A stretch of 64,000 nt of DNA, taken from NCBI GenBank assembly GCA_012934845.2, contig WNNJ02001588.1:101203-165202 (forward strand). Direction: 5' to 3'. Below the pieces are notes generated by a model, which saw only the letters and a list, made by a program, of their open reading frames with translations, made no database searches and was not told the origin of the DNA. This document shows positions 1 through 14,600 of this stretch, one piece after another. Source of the DNA: Pomphorhynchus laevis. Taxonomy: Eukaryota; Acanthocephala; Palaeacanthocephala; Echinorhynchida; Pomphorhynchidae. Position 1 is the first letter of the stretch, and each line of letters starts with the position of its first letter. The position numbers and the translations under genes are program-made.

Positions 1-175
1 TTTTTTAAATTTTACATCAATTTTTTTGCATCAATTATAAAATATAATTTTTTAATTTTATAATAATTTTATAATCTTTTTTAAATTTGATATACATGAT
101 TTTGAGTTGTTTAATAACCATTTACAAAACAAAAACTTTAAGAGTAAGTAATGAGAAGTTTGCTATAGACTTAAA

Positions 176-236
176 ATCGTCAAAATATACCTACTTCGTT
201 AAAATCGAAGTAAGTATCGTAAAACTTTATAGAAAT
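176..236 (-). pseudogene. Relic of a gene 1 repeat exon
   Basis: The stretch reading as AAAGTTTTACGATACTTACT on the minus strand matches the start of exon 16. The acceptor is changed (TCTAT instead of TTTAG) and the second half is lost. It is an eroded exon copy within AT-rich intron. Confidence 0.4.
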
Positions 237-780
237 ATAAACAACATGTAGGTTTGTAACACAATACATGTGGTGTGTTAAATAATTTAATATTTAAACT
301 CAGATTTTATAGAATAATCAAATATTTAAAAATTAATAATCAAATACTTTGACATTCTAAACTATTAACAAATTAAACTACAAAATATTCACTATTTAAA
401 TAGAAAATTGTTTATTATAATTTGATTACATTTTGATTACAGATTTAATATAAACTGTTTTACTTAAAACATTTTCTTTAATTAATCTTCGTTAATTAAT
501 CCAAAGGATTTTTTAAAATATTTATTCAGCAAAGAACTAAATCTAAATTCTACCAATATTTCATTTTGTATATGCACCAAAGACTTTTCTTTTAACAAGA
601 TTATTCGCAGTAAAAAATACTAGTTTTAGGGTATTTGATACGCTGATCGTTTCAAGTAAATAGTAGAATAAAATTAATTGGTATCGATTATTTGCGATCG
701 GAAATTAACACAAATTCAAGAATATATATGGATTTATATATTAAATATGGATTTTAAACATAAATTTTACAAGCACTCAC

Positions 781-846
781 ATGTCACCACCAATAATATG
801 AATATCCAATGAAGTGTTTGATTTGATATGTGACCTACAGAATTCT
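781..846 (-). CDS. Gene 1 exon 17 (66 nt repeat, last one seen)
   Basis: Acceptor TTGTTTTAG and donor AT|GTGAGTGC. The core reads RSHIKSNTSLDIHIIGGD. Phase 2 at its 3' side means at least one more exon must follow, to the left of or beyond the window edge. Confidence 0.75.
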
Positions 847-3800
847 CTAAAACAATTATTATATTTATATAATAGAAATTATAATTATAATAAAATTAAA
901 ATTAAATTTTAAAAGAAATTACTGCTATTTAATATACGCGAAAAAATTAAATATTTTACAAAATAATAAAAAAAATAAAAGATATAAAAAATGTAGATAT
1001 ATTTTTTATATAAAAATGAATACATGTTTAGAGATGATAATTGTATGGCTTAAACAGCAAATTATAAATAAATTGTGTTTAAGTACAATACATTGACATC
1101 AAATAATTTAATATTTAAGAAAATTATATATAATTAATAAAATTAATTATATATTTTATTGGTGAAAAAAAATTTGATTTGAAGTTTTTTTATTACGAAT
1201 ATAGTATATATTGTTCAAGTATTACGTGATTAGACGAAATAAGAAGCTACAATCAATATCACAGGAAAAACACCTTAATGCTAGCAAGTTCTTAAAAAAG
1301 GCTTCAAGAATAGATTTAAATATCATGTAACCAACCATAGACTTTGGTTGGTTACTGTAACGATATTTTCGTATATGAAAGTATTTGTAATAACCCAGAA
1401 TGATAAAATGGCAGTTCATCCTGATGATCTCTTATCGTTAGTTTTAGCGATTTAAAAAAACGCATAAACGAGATAGTATTATCTATAAAATGTATGCAAA
1501 TTAAAAACTTGAACAAATATAGAACAAGTTTATGAACCGCACCCGTTGTTCTTTGACATTTATAATTAAGATATATTAATTTTTTTAAATATCGAACTAT
1601 ATATGAGTACCTGCTATATAGAAAAGCTTAGAAAAGACATTTCTTACATGCACAAAGTTGTAACCCAAAAAGTATAAAGTACAATACTATAGTAAATAAA
1701 TTGTGAAACTAAGCAGATAACCGGTAAAGAATTATTATAAGAGTCTGCCCCCGGATCGCTGAGCGACACGGCATTATAGTTGTTACTAATATACAGACGG
1801 GAGAAAAACGGACACAACCGGGTATTGGAAACCATCATAGGCCATCAGCAATCAAATCCCTAGACCGGCTTCAGCTTATTAAGCTTCATCATTAGGGTCC
1901 AGATTTTAAGAGTATTCAGAGATCCTCCACTACAGTTTATAAAGGTTCATCACAAAGATGATTATTACAACACGACCTTCAAGTCCACAGGCAATCACAA
2001 AAGTGATTCGTCATTATAATATATGAATATTATTAGAGCCTGTCCGCGGATCGCAGAGCGATACCGGTTTCTGCTTATTGAGCTTCATCAGTAGGGTCCA
2101 GATTTTAAGAGTGTTCAAGGATCCTCCACCACAGTTACGATCGCCTGTGTACGTGAAGGTTGTCTTGTAATAATCATCCTTGTGATAAATCCTTCTAAAA
2201 TGTTGTAGAGGATCCCTGAACACTCTTAAAATCTGGACCCTACTGATAAGGCTCAATAAGCAGAAAACGGACTAGAAATTTTAATGCTAATGGACTGTGA
2301 TGGTTTCAAATAACCAGAATTGTCAGTTTTTCTCCCGTATATATATTAAAATCAACTATAATGCCGTATTGCTCTGCAATCCTGCGGTAGGCTCTAATAA
2401 TATTCATATATTATAATGTCGAATCACTTTTGTGATCGCCTGTTGACTTGAAGGTTGTCTTGTAATAGTCATCCTTATGATAATCCGTTCTAAAATGTTG
2501 TGGATAATCCCTGGAAACTCTAAACATCTAAACCTTACTGATGAAAATCAAAAGGAAGAAACAAGTCATAGAATTTTATTTCCGATAAACAGTAATGGAT
2601 TTCAATACCCAGTTATGTCCAATTTCCCACGTCTATATATATCAATAAAAACTATAATGCCGTATCGCTCTGTGATCCGGCGGCAGGCTCAAATAATATT
2701 CATATAGATATTATTGTATTTATTTAAACGAATCAAGGCAAAGACCCTTTTTAATTAAAAGATCTTTCGGGATTTCTTCCTTCTTTAGTGAAGAGGGGAG
2801 AAACCCTAAATCCTTTATAAAATAAATGTCTTTGCATTGATTTGTTTAAATAAATACAATAATATCTATCTATTAGTACCGTCATCGATGGGTGATCCGA
2901 ATCTGACCCGGTTTAAATATGAATATGAACATAACCCTATAGGAACATAATCCTTCAGCCTGCAAACTCTCGGTACTCCTAGACGGTCATGTGATGGCCA
3001 GCAGCAATCATCAGTAAGAGGAACTATCACACAGTTTCGGCTGCCTCTGTGACATTGTAAAAATTCATTTCCGACATTTAGCTTAAATTGTGGGTAGGGT
3101 TAGCTCTTAAGTCATACAATTTCCAATGCAGGCCATCAATAACAACGAGAGGATCGAACTTGCTAGAATTTAAGAAAACGAGATTGAGTGAATCAATTAT
3201 TTCTATGGAATCAATTCTTTCTACACAAATCGGTAAGACAATTAATAGAGGCGCTGGCGAGCAAATTTAAGCGGGAATCAGACTGACCCAACTCAACAAC
3301 TACCACGCGTTGTTCCTGCCTTGGAACAGAATTAACTTACCCAAGATATTTTTTCTTACTAAGAAGATTCCATGTTTCAGAGGTGGATAATTGTCGCTTG
3401 TGGACAAGGGATTGAAGAGGCTCATTTCAATCATTCTGAATATTCCCTTACCAAATAAAGTGTGGAAACAGAAGATGCTTTCGGTAAGATTTGGCAATCA
3501 AGGACTTAAATTAACCACTGAAGCTGCACTTCCAGCTTCGCGCCGTCGACCCTCAGATCCGAAGACCTAATAAATTTGCTAATCTGAAACACAACGATCA
3601 ACGCGAATGGCTCACAAGATCCAACTTATTGACGGCATTAGCATCTAGAGCGCAAATGTTTGCCTTACCGTCTCTCCGGGACCAATTATTCAAACACGAA
3701 TAAACGGACGAGTACACAAACTGCGTTATAACAACCTGCTTAACGAAATCATACAAGACAGTGCCGTATGATTGCTGTCTTTCAGAAAACGTAATGACAT

Positions 3801-6800
3801 CAAGATAGTCAACTCCGGCCCACAAGCAGTAGTGTGGAAACAATAATAGTAAATTGCAAAGCACATCGCCATCATACTATATAATATCTGACAAAGAGGT
3901 ATACGTTTGTCGATAAATCAATAATTATCTCAACCAATTTGTAAGTAAAACTGTCATTGCATCATTGATTGCAATCGGTCTTTGACCGTCACTTAAACAG
4001 TTCGGCAAATTTTATCTGCGAAAGTGCACAAAGAGCAGAGGCCGAAATGGGTGGGGTCCAATCATAAGCTGCATATAAACTCGAAGTAAATTACCAACAA
4101 GATTTCTTCATACCGAACTTTAAGAATTAATTCACTCTGCTCGATCTGACATGAGAATTACGTTGTCATTTTTGCAGAAAATCGAAAATTGCAAACACAC
4201 CTGGCACTTCGCTTCTTTGCATATTTCAACGGATGTAGAATCGTTGTACACTCGCATCGCAAAACAAAGAATTGAGTGCATTGACTGAGTAATTTAAATA
4301 ACACATTAATTTAAGATAATTTTAAAATTATCTTTAATTTGAAGACGAATATTTTTTTCAATTATCAGTTACGGAAATGACAATCCCATTACACTGATCT
4401 ACGCATAATTTTATGGCTTAACTTGAAACTAGTTGGTTAAATCAGTCACGCGCGAAGCCTCTAATCTACTATCCCTATATAGACGACATATCAATACTAT
4501 GACATATTAGGACAGAGAGCCATAATGCACTAAATTGATACTTTATCGAATTCCCGACAACCAATGAATCTTAATAGATTGACCCCGATGGTTCCAGGCT
4601 TGCACAACTCAAATTCACTCATACATGTATCCATATTTATTGCAGTTAGATCGTTTGAGACAACAGTCTAAAGAAAGTTAAATCCATTCATGAGGATGCC
4701 ACCATTTTTCCAGTACTACCATTTTATCCGAGAGTCGGTGATATTGAGAGTTACAATTGACAAATATTTATCAAAGCAGCTCCAAATGTACTAAAAATTC
4801 GCTTGCATATATGCTGCATATATGTTCAACTTCGAATTGAAATAATCAACTTAGAATATTGTTGAAATAAATATTTCTTCAAAAATAATAACATTTATAG
4901 ATATTATCTGTTTAGATTATTCGTAAAGGTACCATCTATTTGGCAAACGAAGGAAAACCGCTTAAAATGCCAGTAAGTTCTTAAATTGCTTTAAGAAAAC
5001 ATTTCTTTTAAAAACTTAAATGCTATATTGTTGTATGCTGTATGGATTTTCGTTTAGGAAAATTGTGGTTCTGCGAGCTCTATAAATGTAGATCACTGCA
5101 GTTACAAAAGCAGATATATCAACAATTTATTGAAATATATCATAATATGTTCTTAACAGAAGCTGGTACTAAGTAATTTACCACTGATAAGTTAACTTCT
5201 AAAGAATTCAACATGTTTCCTATGTAAATTGACCTTCGAAGAGCTTTAATATTTAAAATGTCTATTATGAAATGACCAAATCTTCATTAATATTTTCTTT
5301 TTATTATTTAGTATAAATAAAATATTATTCGTCATGATGTTTTGTAATCCAAAGCTCTTTTTAATTTATAAATGTTGCACCCTTTTAGAAGATTTTTAAA
5401 AACGGACGTTGTATCATATATTGAGACACAAAAATTATTGAAATTTAACCAATAAACAATATTTTCAAATCTTCTTTGACATTAATCTTAAATTTCTTTA
5501 ACATGAATCTTGTTAGCATATTGGAGATCTGAAAAATGTTTAAACTGTATAACACGGAATCGTGCAATATATTTATTTTCATCCATCACATTGCTTTTGA
5601 CTATGGTTGAATGCAAGTTTTAAATCCGAACACACCAAAAAAAGTTCAGAAATATAACATAAACGCTGTGCTGTGAATTGTTGTTTACAAAAGTTTAAAA
5701 ATTTAAAATTTCTGTCAGATAAATTTCTGACAAGAAATGCTTATTTGAAAATCACTGCTACTTACATTAAATGAGAATTAGCAGAAATTACAACTGAAGT
5801 AGATGAATCGAAGTAAGTATTGTCAAACTTTCTAAACATAAAAAATTAATGAACCACGTACAATGATGTAGACCAGCTCTTTCAACATTTATGAACGCAC
5901 TACTTACATTGATGCAGGTGGTGCGTTAAAAATAATTAAATATAATATTTTATATTTAAATTATTAGATATAATATATAGATAATAATATATATAATATA
6001 TAATAATATATTATATATAATAATATATTATTAGATATAAAAAGGCGTGTGATAGTTCATATTACTGACGAATGCTGCCGGCTATCACATGACCGTCTAG
6101 GAGTGACGATAAATTGCAGGCTTAAGAATTTGCTCGATACAAATACCTACCCAAACATATGGAAAGAATTGCTATTCGCAGTCTCGAGTAATACCGATTG
6201 AAACGAAACCTTTATATATTATATATAAATATATTAAATATATTAATATATATTATATATCACCTATCGATGACGATGTATTTTTTTAAACGAATTTATG
6301 CAAAGACTCTTTTATAAAGCTTTCGTGATTTATCTCCTCTTCACTGAAGAAGGGATATATCCCGAAAGCTTTATAAATTAAAAGGGTATTTGCCTTGATT
6401 CGTTTAAAAAAATTGAAAATTATATATATGTTTTGGGTAAGTTTTTGAATCAAGCATATTATTCAGCCTGCAAACTCTCGTAACTCTTAGACTGTTTTGT
6501 GACAGCCGGCATTCATCGTCAGAAAGATAAATTATAACACGCCGTTTCGACTGCCTATGTGACATAGTAAAAATGTATTTCTTAAAATTTGCTGAAATTG
6601 TGGGCGTCGTTAGCTCTTAAATCCTTCAATTTGCAATGCCGACCATCATTAACAACGAGAGTATCCAGCTTTTGGACTCTTGGATGTAAGAAACTACGAT
6701 TGAGCGAATCAATTCTTTCTATGTAATGGAAAGAATTGATCACATAGATAGAATTCGTTCACTCAATCGTTGATCCCACTGATGTCTATTACACTAAAAA

Positions 6801-8531
6801 GAATTCACTGCATTGCATTTACTTCGAAAGCGCAAGCTACATCATGCAATATGCATATAGTGAATTCTTTCTGCTTGTATATATAGTATGTTCTTCATGT
6901 CTATACATTGTATTGTGCAAACGATGAGGCTTCTCAATGCCAAAACGGTACGCCGTCTTGCAGTGTAGAAGCATGGAATTCTCAATATATAGTGAGAAAA
7001 TCAGATAAATGTAACAGGCAGTCCTGGTAGAATCAAACCTCTAATTTATTTATTTGTCCTATGAGGATCCTAGGTGGCGGTGCTGTTTCCTTTGTAATTT
7101 ATTATATTGGTCATTTATTGATCCGCTGATGTCTATTACACTGAAAAGAATTTACTGCTTTGCATTTACTACGAAAGCGCAATCTATGTTATGCAATTAT
7201 CATATAGTGAATTCTTTCTGCTTTATTCTATATATAGTATGTTTTTCATGTGTATACATTGTATTGCTGCAACCGATAAGGCTTCTCAAAGATGAAACGG
7301 TACGCCGTCTTGCAGTGTAGAAGCATGAATTTCTCTATATCGAGAGAAAATCAGATAGGTTTAATAGGCAGTCCTGGTAGAATCAAACCTCTTATTTATT
7401 TATTGGTGCACTGAGGATCCCAGGCAGCGGTGCTGTTTCTTTTGTAATTTATTATATTGTTCATTTAGTGATTCCGCTGATGTCTATTACACTGAAAAGA
7501 ATTCACTGCATTGCATATACTTCAAAAACGCAAGCTACGTCATGCAATTAGCATATAGTAAATTCTTTCTACTTTAATATATAGTATGTTTTTTATGTGT
7601 ATACATTTATTGCTGCAAGTGATGAGGCTTCTTAAAGCCGAAATCGTACGCCGTTTTGCAGTGTAGAAGCATAAATTTCTCTATATATAGGGAAAAGCAG
7701 ATAGGCGTAATAAACAGTCCTGGTTGAATCAAACATCTAATTTATTTATTGGTGCTCTTAGGATCCCAGGCGGCGGTGCTGTTTTTTTGTTATATATAAT
7801 ATCCAAGGTAGTAAACAGCCAAAAAATTATTTTACTACTATAAACACTAGCAAAGAACAAAGGCGTTTTATTTAAAACGTTTCGTCCGAATCTAGGACTT
7901 TTTCAATCTGAAAAAATACAGTAATTAGAGTCATAAAATCTGAAAAAGACTTTGTCTGTATATAATTAATCTGGTCGCCAAAAATATGTGTGTTCTATAT
8001 TGATACCTTTTCCTTTGTCGCACATCAATTGACCTATCCACCGTTGTTCTAATTTTTTGCGGGTGACATTTTCATTGACATTGCCCGCTATAGCACAATA
8101 TGTGAAGCAATCAGTGGTGGTATCGTGGCATTTGACACAATGATTAACTATGGCGTCTCGGTTGACTAACTTCTTTATTAAATCGCTTCGGCGGTTATTT
8201 AATCTTACATTCAGCGACAATCCACTTTCGTCAATTGATGTGCGACAAAGGAAAAGGTATCAATATAGAACACATATTTTTGGCGACCAGATTAATTATA
8301 TACAGACAAAGTATTTTTAAGATTTTATGACTCTGATTACTGTATTTTTTCAGATTGAAGTCCTAGATTCGGACGAAACGTTTTAAATAAAAAGTCTCTG
8401 TTCTTTGCTAGTGTTTATAGTAGTAAAATAATTTTTTGGCTATTTACTACCTTGGATATTATATACCTAACTCAATGGAGAGTCCTAGCAGGCAGTGTAA
8501 CAAGTTTAATCCTTACCAAGGAGAAAACTAT

Positions 8532-8613
<82 letters not shown>

Positions 8614-11600
8614 TTCAACCATGACATTCTATGTATAGTTCAGATGCAGTACAAAGTAGTTTACAACTGATAAGTTTACTTCTAAAGAGTTTAGTGTTTT
8701 TTATATATTTATAAATATTTTATATTTTTTATATATAAATATTTTTTTCGATTTTCGTGGAAACTCGAAAATGGCAAACACACCTGGTACTTCGGTTCTT
8801 TGCATATTACAACGGAGGTATAATCGTTATACACTCGCATCGCAAAATAAAGAATTGAGTGCATTGACCGAGTAATTAAAATAACACATTAATTTAAGAT
8901 AATTTTAAAATTATCTTTAATTTGAAGACGAATATTTTTTTCAATTATCAGTTACGGAAATGACAATCCCATTACACCTATCTACGCACAATTTTATGAC
9001 TTGACTTGAAACTAGTTGGTTAAATCAGTCACGCGCGAAGCCTCTATTCTACTATCCCTATATAGACGACATATCAATACTATGACATATTAGGCCATAT
9101 AGCCATAATGCACTAAATCGATAATTTATGGAATTCTCGACAACCTATGAATCTTAATAGATTGTAACCGATGGTTCCAGGCTAACACAACTCAAATTCA
9201 CTCATACATGTATCCATATTTATTGCAGATAGATCGTTTGAGACAACAGTCTAAAGAAAGTTAAATCCATTCATGAGGATGCCACCATTTTTCTAGTACT
9301 ACCATTTCATCCGAGAGTCGGTGATATTGAGAGTTACAATTGACAAATATTTATCAAAGCAGCTCCAAATGTACTAAAAATTCGCTTGCATATATGCTGC
9401 ATATATGTTCAACTTCGAATTGAAATAATCAACTTAGAATATTGTTGAAATAAATATTTCTTTAAAAATAATAGCATTGTTATAGATATTATCTGTTTAG
9501 ATTATTCGTAAAGGTACCATCTATTTGGCAAACGTCGGAAAAACGCTTTAAAGGCAGCAAGTTCTTAAATTGCTATAAGAAAACATTTATTTGAAAAACT
9601 TAAATACTATATTGTTGTATGCTGTATGGATTTTCGTTTAGGCAAAAGTGAGGTTCTGCGAGCTCTATAAATGTAGATCACTGCAGTTTAATATTCAAAA
9701 TGTCTATTATGAAATGACCAAATCTTCATTCATATTTTCTTTTGAATGTTCAGTATAAATAAAATATTATTCGTCTTGATGTTTTTCATTTAAAAATGAT
9801 GCACCCTTTTTAAAGATTTTTAAATACGGACGTTTTATTGTATATTGAGACACAAGAATTTTTACCACTAAACAATATTCTTACAATATCATCATCAAAG
9901 TTTATTAAATTATAACCGCATTTAATTTAAATATAACTGTTACTTACAAACTATGAGAATTAGCATAAATAACCATTGATGAGTGTGTATCAAAGTAAGT
10001 ATCGTCAAACGTTCTGAATGATTGAAAATTGTAGGTGGTTCGTTAAAGACGAATATCATATAAAGATATCATATTATTTGTATCATTTCATATCATATTA
10101 TTTTTTTTTTAATTTTTCTAAAAAATGTTTTAAATTTTTTTTAATTTACAAAATTAAGACACAACTTCAAATGTTCATTAAATTGTAACACAATAATTTA
10201 TTTACTTTAAATGAAGTAAATAAAATATAAATATTATCATTCATAATACACTATCTTTATAAGAATCAGTAACCAAAAATTTGATAAAGTCTCTAAATTT
10301 TTATTTTAGACTTTATAATTTTCATCGGATACATATATTATCTAAATATAAATTAGAAATATATTATCATATATTTATATTAACATATAAATATAAATAT
10401 ATTAACATATATCATCTAAATTATATATTATCAGCACAAATAAAATGATTACTAATTGATAATAATAAATAACCGAATAAAAGCAATATATAAATGACAT
10501 TATATTGATATCAATTGAAATATCTGTAAAATTGTTTGATTTACTGTTTTGAATAAATAATATGCAGTGATATTAGCGAAGATTTTTAAATCCTGACGTT
10601 GTATCATATATACAACGAATATGGATAGTATTGCCAAAAACAATAACATGTATGTAGACAAAAATTATTGAAATTTAACAAATGATCAATATTTTCAAAT
10701 CTTTATTAACATTAAAGGTTCAACTATAACAAAAAATGAATATTCTTGATGATAATATAATATTAAAATTAACAAATTATTATTTACAATTATAGCAAAT
10801 TCAGCTAACTGAGTTAATATAATTAAAACTGTAATCAAAACTATTATATATTTAAATAAAATTAGTTAACTGAGTTAACTAATTTAATATAATTATAATA
10901 TAAAACATATTACAAATATTATTAAAATTTCTAAAGTAAGGAGAATAAATATTTTTGTTATTATAAAGTTACATATAAGTCGCTTTAGTTACATCAAAAA
11001 ATCGAAAGGTAAAGACATTGCACAATCACAGCATTTTCAGGGCTACTAAATCAGTATCACGTTAGATAGTATGACTTTGTTATTAGTGATTAAAGATCTG
11101 AAAATTTTTAAACTGTATAACACGGAATTGTGCAATATATTTATTTTTATCCGTCACATTACTTTTAGCTTTGCATCAGCGTTAAATGCAAGTTTTAAAT
11201 TCGAACACACCAAAAAATTTAGAAATATAATTTAAACGATAAAAAGGATAAAAAGATGAAGATAAAAGATAAAGATAAAATTTATTACATAAAAAGATGA
11301 TAAAAATCCGACAAAAAATGCTTACTTGAAAATCACTGCTACTTACATCAGCAGTAATTACAACTGAAGTGTGTGAATCAAAGTGAAATTTCGTAATACT
11401 TAATTAATTTAATTCCACAAAGATATAATTGCTACCAAATCAGGATAACATCAAATATGAATTATAAAAATAATTATAATTATGAAAAATAATATTATGA
11501 AATAATTATTATATAAATAATTTGACAATAATTTAGAAAGAACGCTGTGCATGGGAGTTGTTAAAAATAAAATCAAAAATGCTGAGAGAAAAAGATTTAT

Positions 11601-14600
11601 ACACAAAAAAATATAAAACAATTTATAGTCGAAAATTGCATTTGTTTCATTTTGTAGACATTAGTATTTATTTAAATCTTACTTTATTTGCAAGTTTTAG
11701 ACAGTTTGTCTTTTTAAATCATATTCTTTAAAAATGACAAACCGTTAGTTGTTTTTAAAGTTTAAGGACGAACTTTTATGGAAAACATTATGGCATAAAA
11801 ATGCTAATTTGTAAGCCATTGTAACTTACATATAACGAGCATCGGCAATAATTTCAGTTGAAGAGTGTGCATCGTGGAAAGTCTCGTAGAACTTACTAAA
11901 TATAAAAATTAAAAACTTTAATGGGTAAATTGCTATTAGAATTGTAGAGTTATATACAAAATGCCTAAATTAGGAACAAATAAAATAAAAACAAATACGA
12001 TGGTTGAATAGACAACAAAAGATAAAATAACATGATAGCATAACTTTCAGAAATATTTGTCATCATAAAGAGTTTGACAAAATAAGAAATTCCGGAAGAA
12101 ATCTGTACACAATAACAACTTTAAATTGAGATTATACATTTTAGTAGGTTAAAGGTTTTCATGAAGGTTGGCGACAATGTTAAATAACGATAATTTAATT
12201 GCTGTACAATTTAAATAAAAATAGATAGCGAGTTTATGAATAAATGGTTCAGTATTACTGAGCATTTTACAATATAAAATCACTCTGGAAGAATGCTGAG
12301 TATGAAATTACACCGTTTGAAATACAATCGGAAAAGTTGAGACTATCAATTATACAAAAACGTTCTTGTTTTTACATTCATGCTACTTACATTAAACGAG
12401 CACTAGCGGAAATACCAATTGTACAGTGAGCATCGAAATGAGTATAATAGAACTTTCTAAATATAAACATTTGAATAGAAAAACGAAAGTAGTGCGTTAA
12501 ATAACAATTATCAATTATTTACAAATTTCTAATGTAGAGAATTAATCGATCAAAATATTGAAAAGGAAATGGTTATCAGAAATTAAGATGATTATCAAAA
12601 CTAAGTCTAACGTTTGTTAGACCTAAGTAAACATTGTGGTGTAATGGTTGTTTTATTTGATCAAGGCGGAAAGGTAGTAGAACGGACCAAAAAGGAAGGA
12701 ATGCGCAATCTGAATTACCCTAACTACCGAATGACAAGCGAAATAGAGGCCGAAAATAAAAGATTTCATAAAAAGTTCAATTTCATACGAGGCAAGTAAA
12801 AAAGTTTATTAACGGAAACGCAACCATAAACGATTGTATATTTTGCCAAAGCTACACAAACTATGAATATCTAGCCAAGATCATCCAATTATAAGCAATA
12901 GCGCGGGAAAACGTCTCACAATATATTAATATTGGTCATTATTCAATCTATTTAAATCAATAACACCGAGATATTTCCACATAATCCTCCCACTAAAGAA
13001 ATTCGCTTTTAACTTCATTGAGTTGACTTCTGACTTCATCGAGTCACAAAATACTTATATAGTTTAACAATAAAGAAAGAAGTTAAAAATTTTAAAGTTT
13101 AAGTGACAGTTGAGAACGATGGTAAAATTCTTTTCCTTGATGTCCAACTATATAAAGATGATCACCTTCTATGGCAAATTACAATGTATTAAAAATGTGA
13201 AGGCTCGAGAACGTTCATCAATGCAAACAGTTTTTATCCCGCGTGAAAGCTAAAACAAAGCTAAAAACAGAAATTTTGCTCTTTCAGTGTATTTTAAGAG
13301 TAATTTGTTACCCTAGACACGAAAAAAACCGAACAGATTACAATCCTAAAAATAAATGCAAACGAAGAGAAAAATGTAGTTAAACGTGAATACACGTTAA
13401 TTCAGCAACAACCTCTGCCTAGTGTTTAAGGATGGTCCGCGCAGCAATTCGATCTGGTAAAGAGCGTAAGCCTCAGATAATTAAGCAAAGTATCGGAAAC
13501 ACCTCCAACGATCAGTGGGTACTTCATTCTACTGATGAGTGTTGACGGGTAATATTTTACCCAATGCACAGAACCTGCTATTGCAATAGATTCTAAAGCT
13601 GTCAGTCGTCTTTGATTCCAGTTTTGATCGTATTGGATATCTTCGGTGTAAGCCGGACTTCGAGCGATTAATATCTATTACATATATACATCATTTTCTC
13701 GTGGATAGAACATCTCTTCGCCGCAGCTTAATCTACTACAGCTGTTGTCAAAGTTACAATTGGTTAACAAGTTACATCTGATTTACAAAGTCTAGAAACA
13801 ATTTCTTTGCATTCATGCCAAAAAATTCAATATAGTCTACAAATTTGTAGTCTACAAAAGCTACTGCAAAACTTAATTCATAATATTAGAATTTAATTAT
13901 TAAAATTTAATTTTACATGAACTTACATCTCAGTAATGCCATTAATACTCAATGAAGTGTTCGATTTAAAGAATGTATTGGTAAATTCTCTAAACAAGAA
14001 ATCTGTAATTTTTGCTGTATATTTATTTAGAGTTAAATGACATTATATTTTGGTTAATTATATTTTGATTAATGACATTTTATATTGTTGCAGACATTGA
14101 ATAAGATAAAGTATTATAATTTAATAACTGATAATTTTATAATTTTATAATTTACATAATTGTTGCAGACATTGAATACATAATATATACATAATATAAT
14201 TTGATTAAATTTTTGACACGCTGCATTGCTTGTTACTGAAGTTATTTATTGAATTTAATATTATAATAAAGTAAGTTAATGTGAAATGCTAATGCAAATA
14301 TTTTTTATAGAAATTTAAAATTATATAATTAAACTGCGATTTAATATTTCAAAAAATATTTTTTAATAAGAAACTTCTTATTAAGTTACCGCATATACTT
14401 AATGTTGTTATCATTGTATCGTCTTTTAGGTCATTTTATGATAATTTATTTAGTTCATCTTGTTTTATATTTGTGATGTTGTCATCTCCCAACCTTCCTA
14501 TGGTCAACATAGGAAATATACGGACAAACGGGCAATCGACTTGATAACCGTGTTGGGCAACACCATTGTTATATCAAAAGGTTAATAAATAAAACGGTTA

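Noticed and set aside
1222-1838. Two minus-strand frames of about 65 codons
   Set aside because: One is AT-rich noise, the other lies in the foldback element's arm; neither has splice context or repeat similarity.
5898-5930. GTAAGTAG donor on the minus strand
   Set aside because: No open repeat sequence or acceptor in phase nearby; probably an eroded intron copy.
7020-7080. Sequence resembling a tRNA B box (AGGTTTGATTCTACC on the minus strand)
   Set aside because: No matching A box, acceptor stem or cloverleaf could be drawn; not called as a tRNA or SINE.
8436-8670. Two overlapping open frames of about 62-72 codons
   Set aside because: They are the translation of the (TA)n microsatellite (alternating Ile-Tyr).
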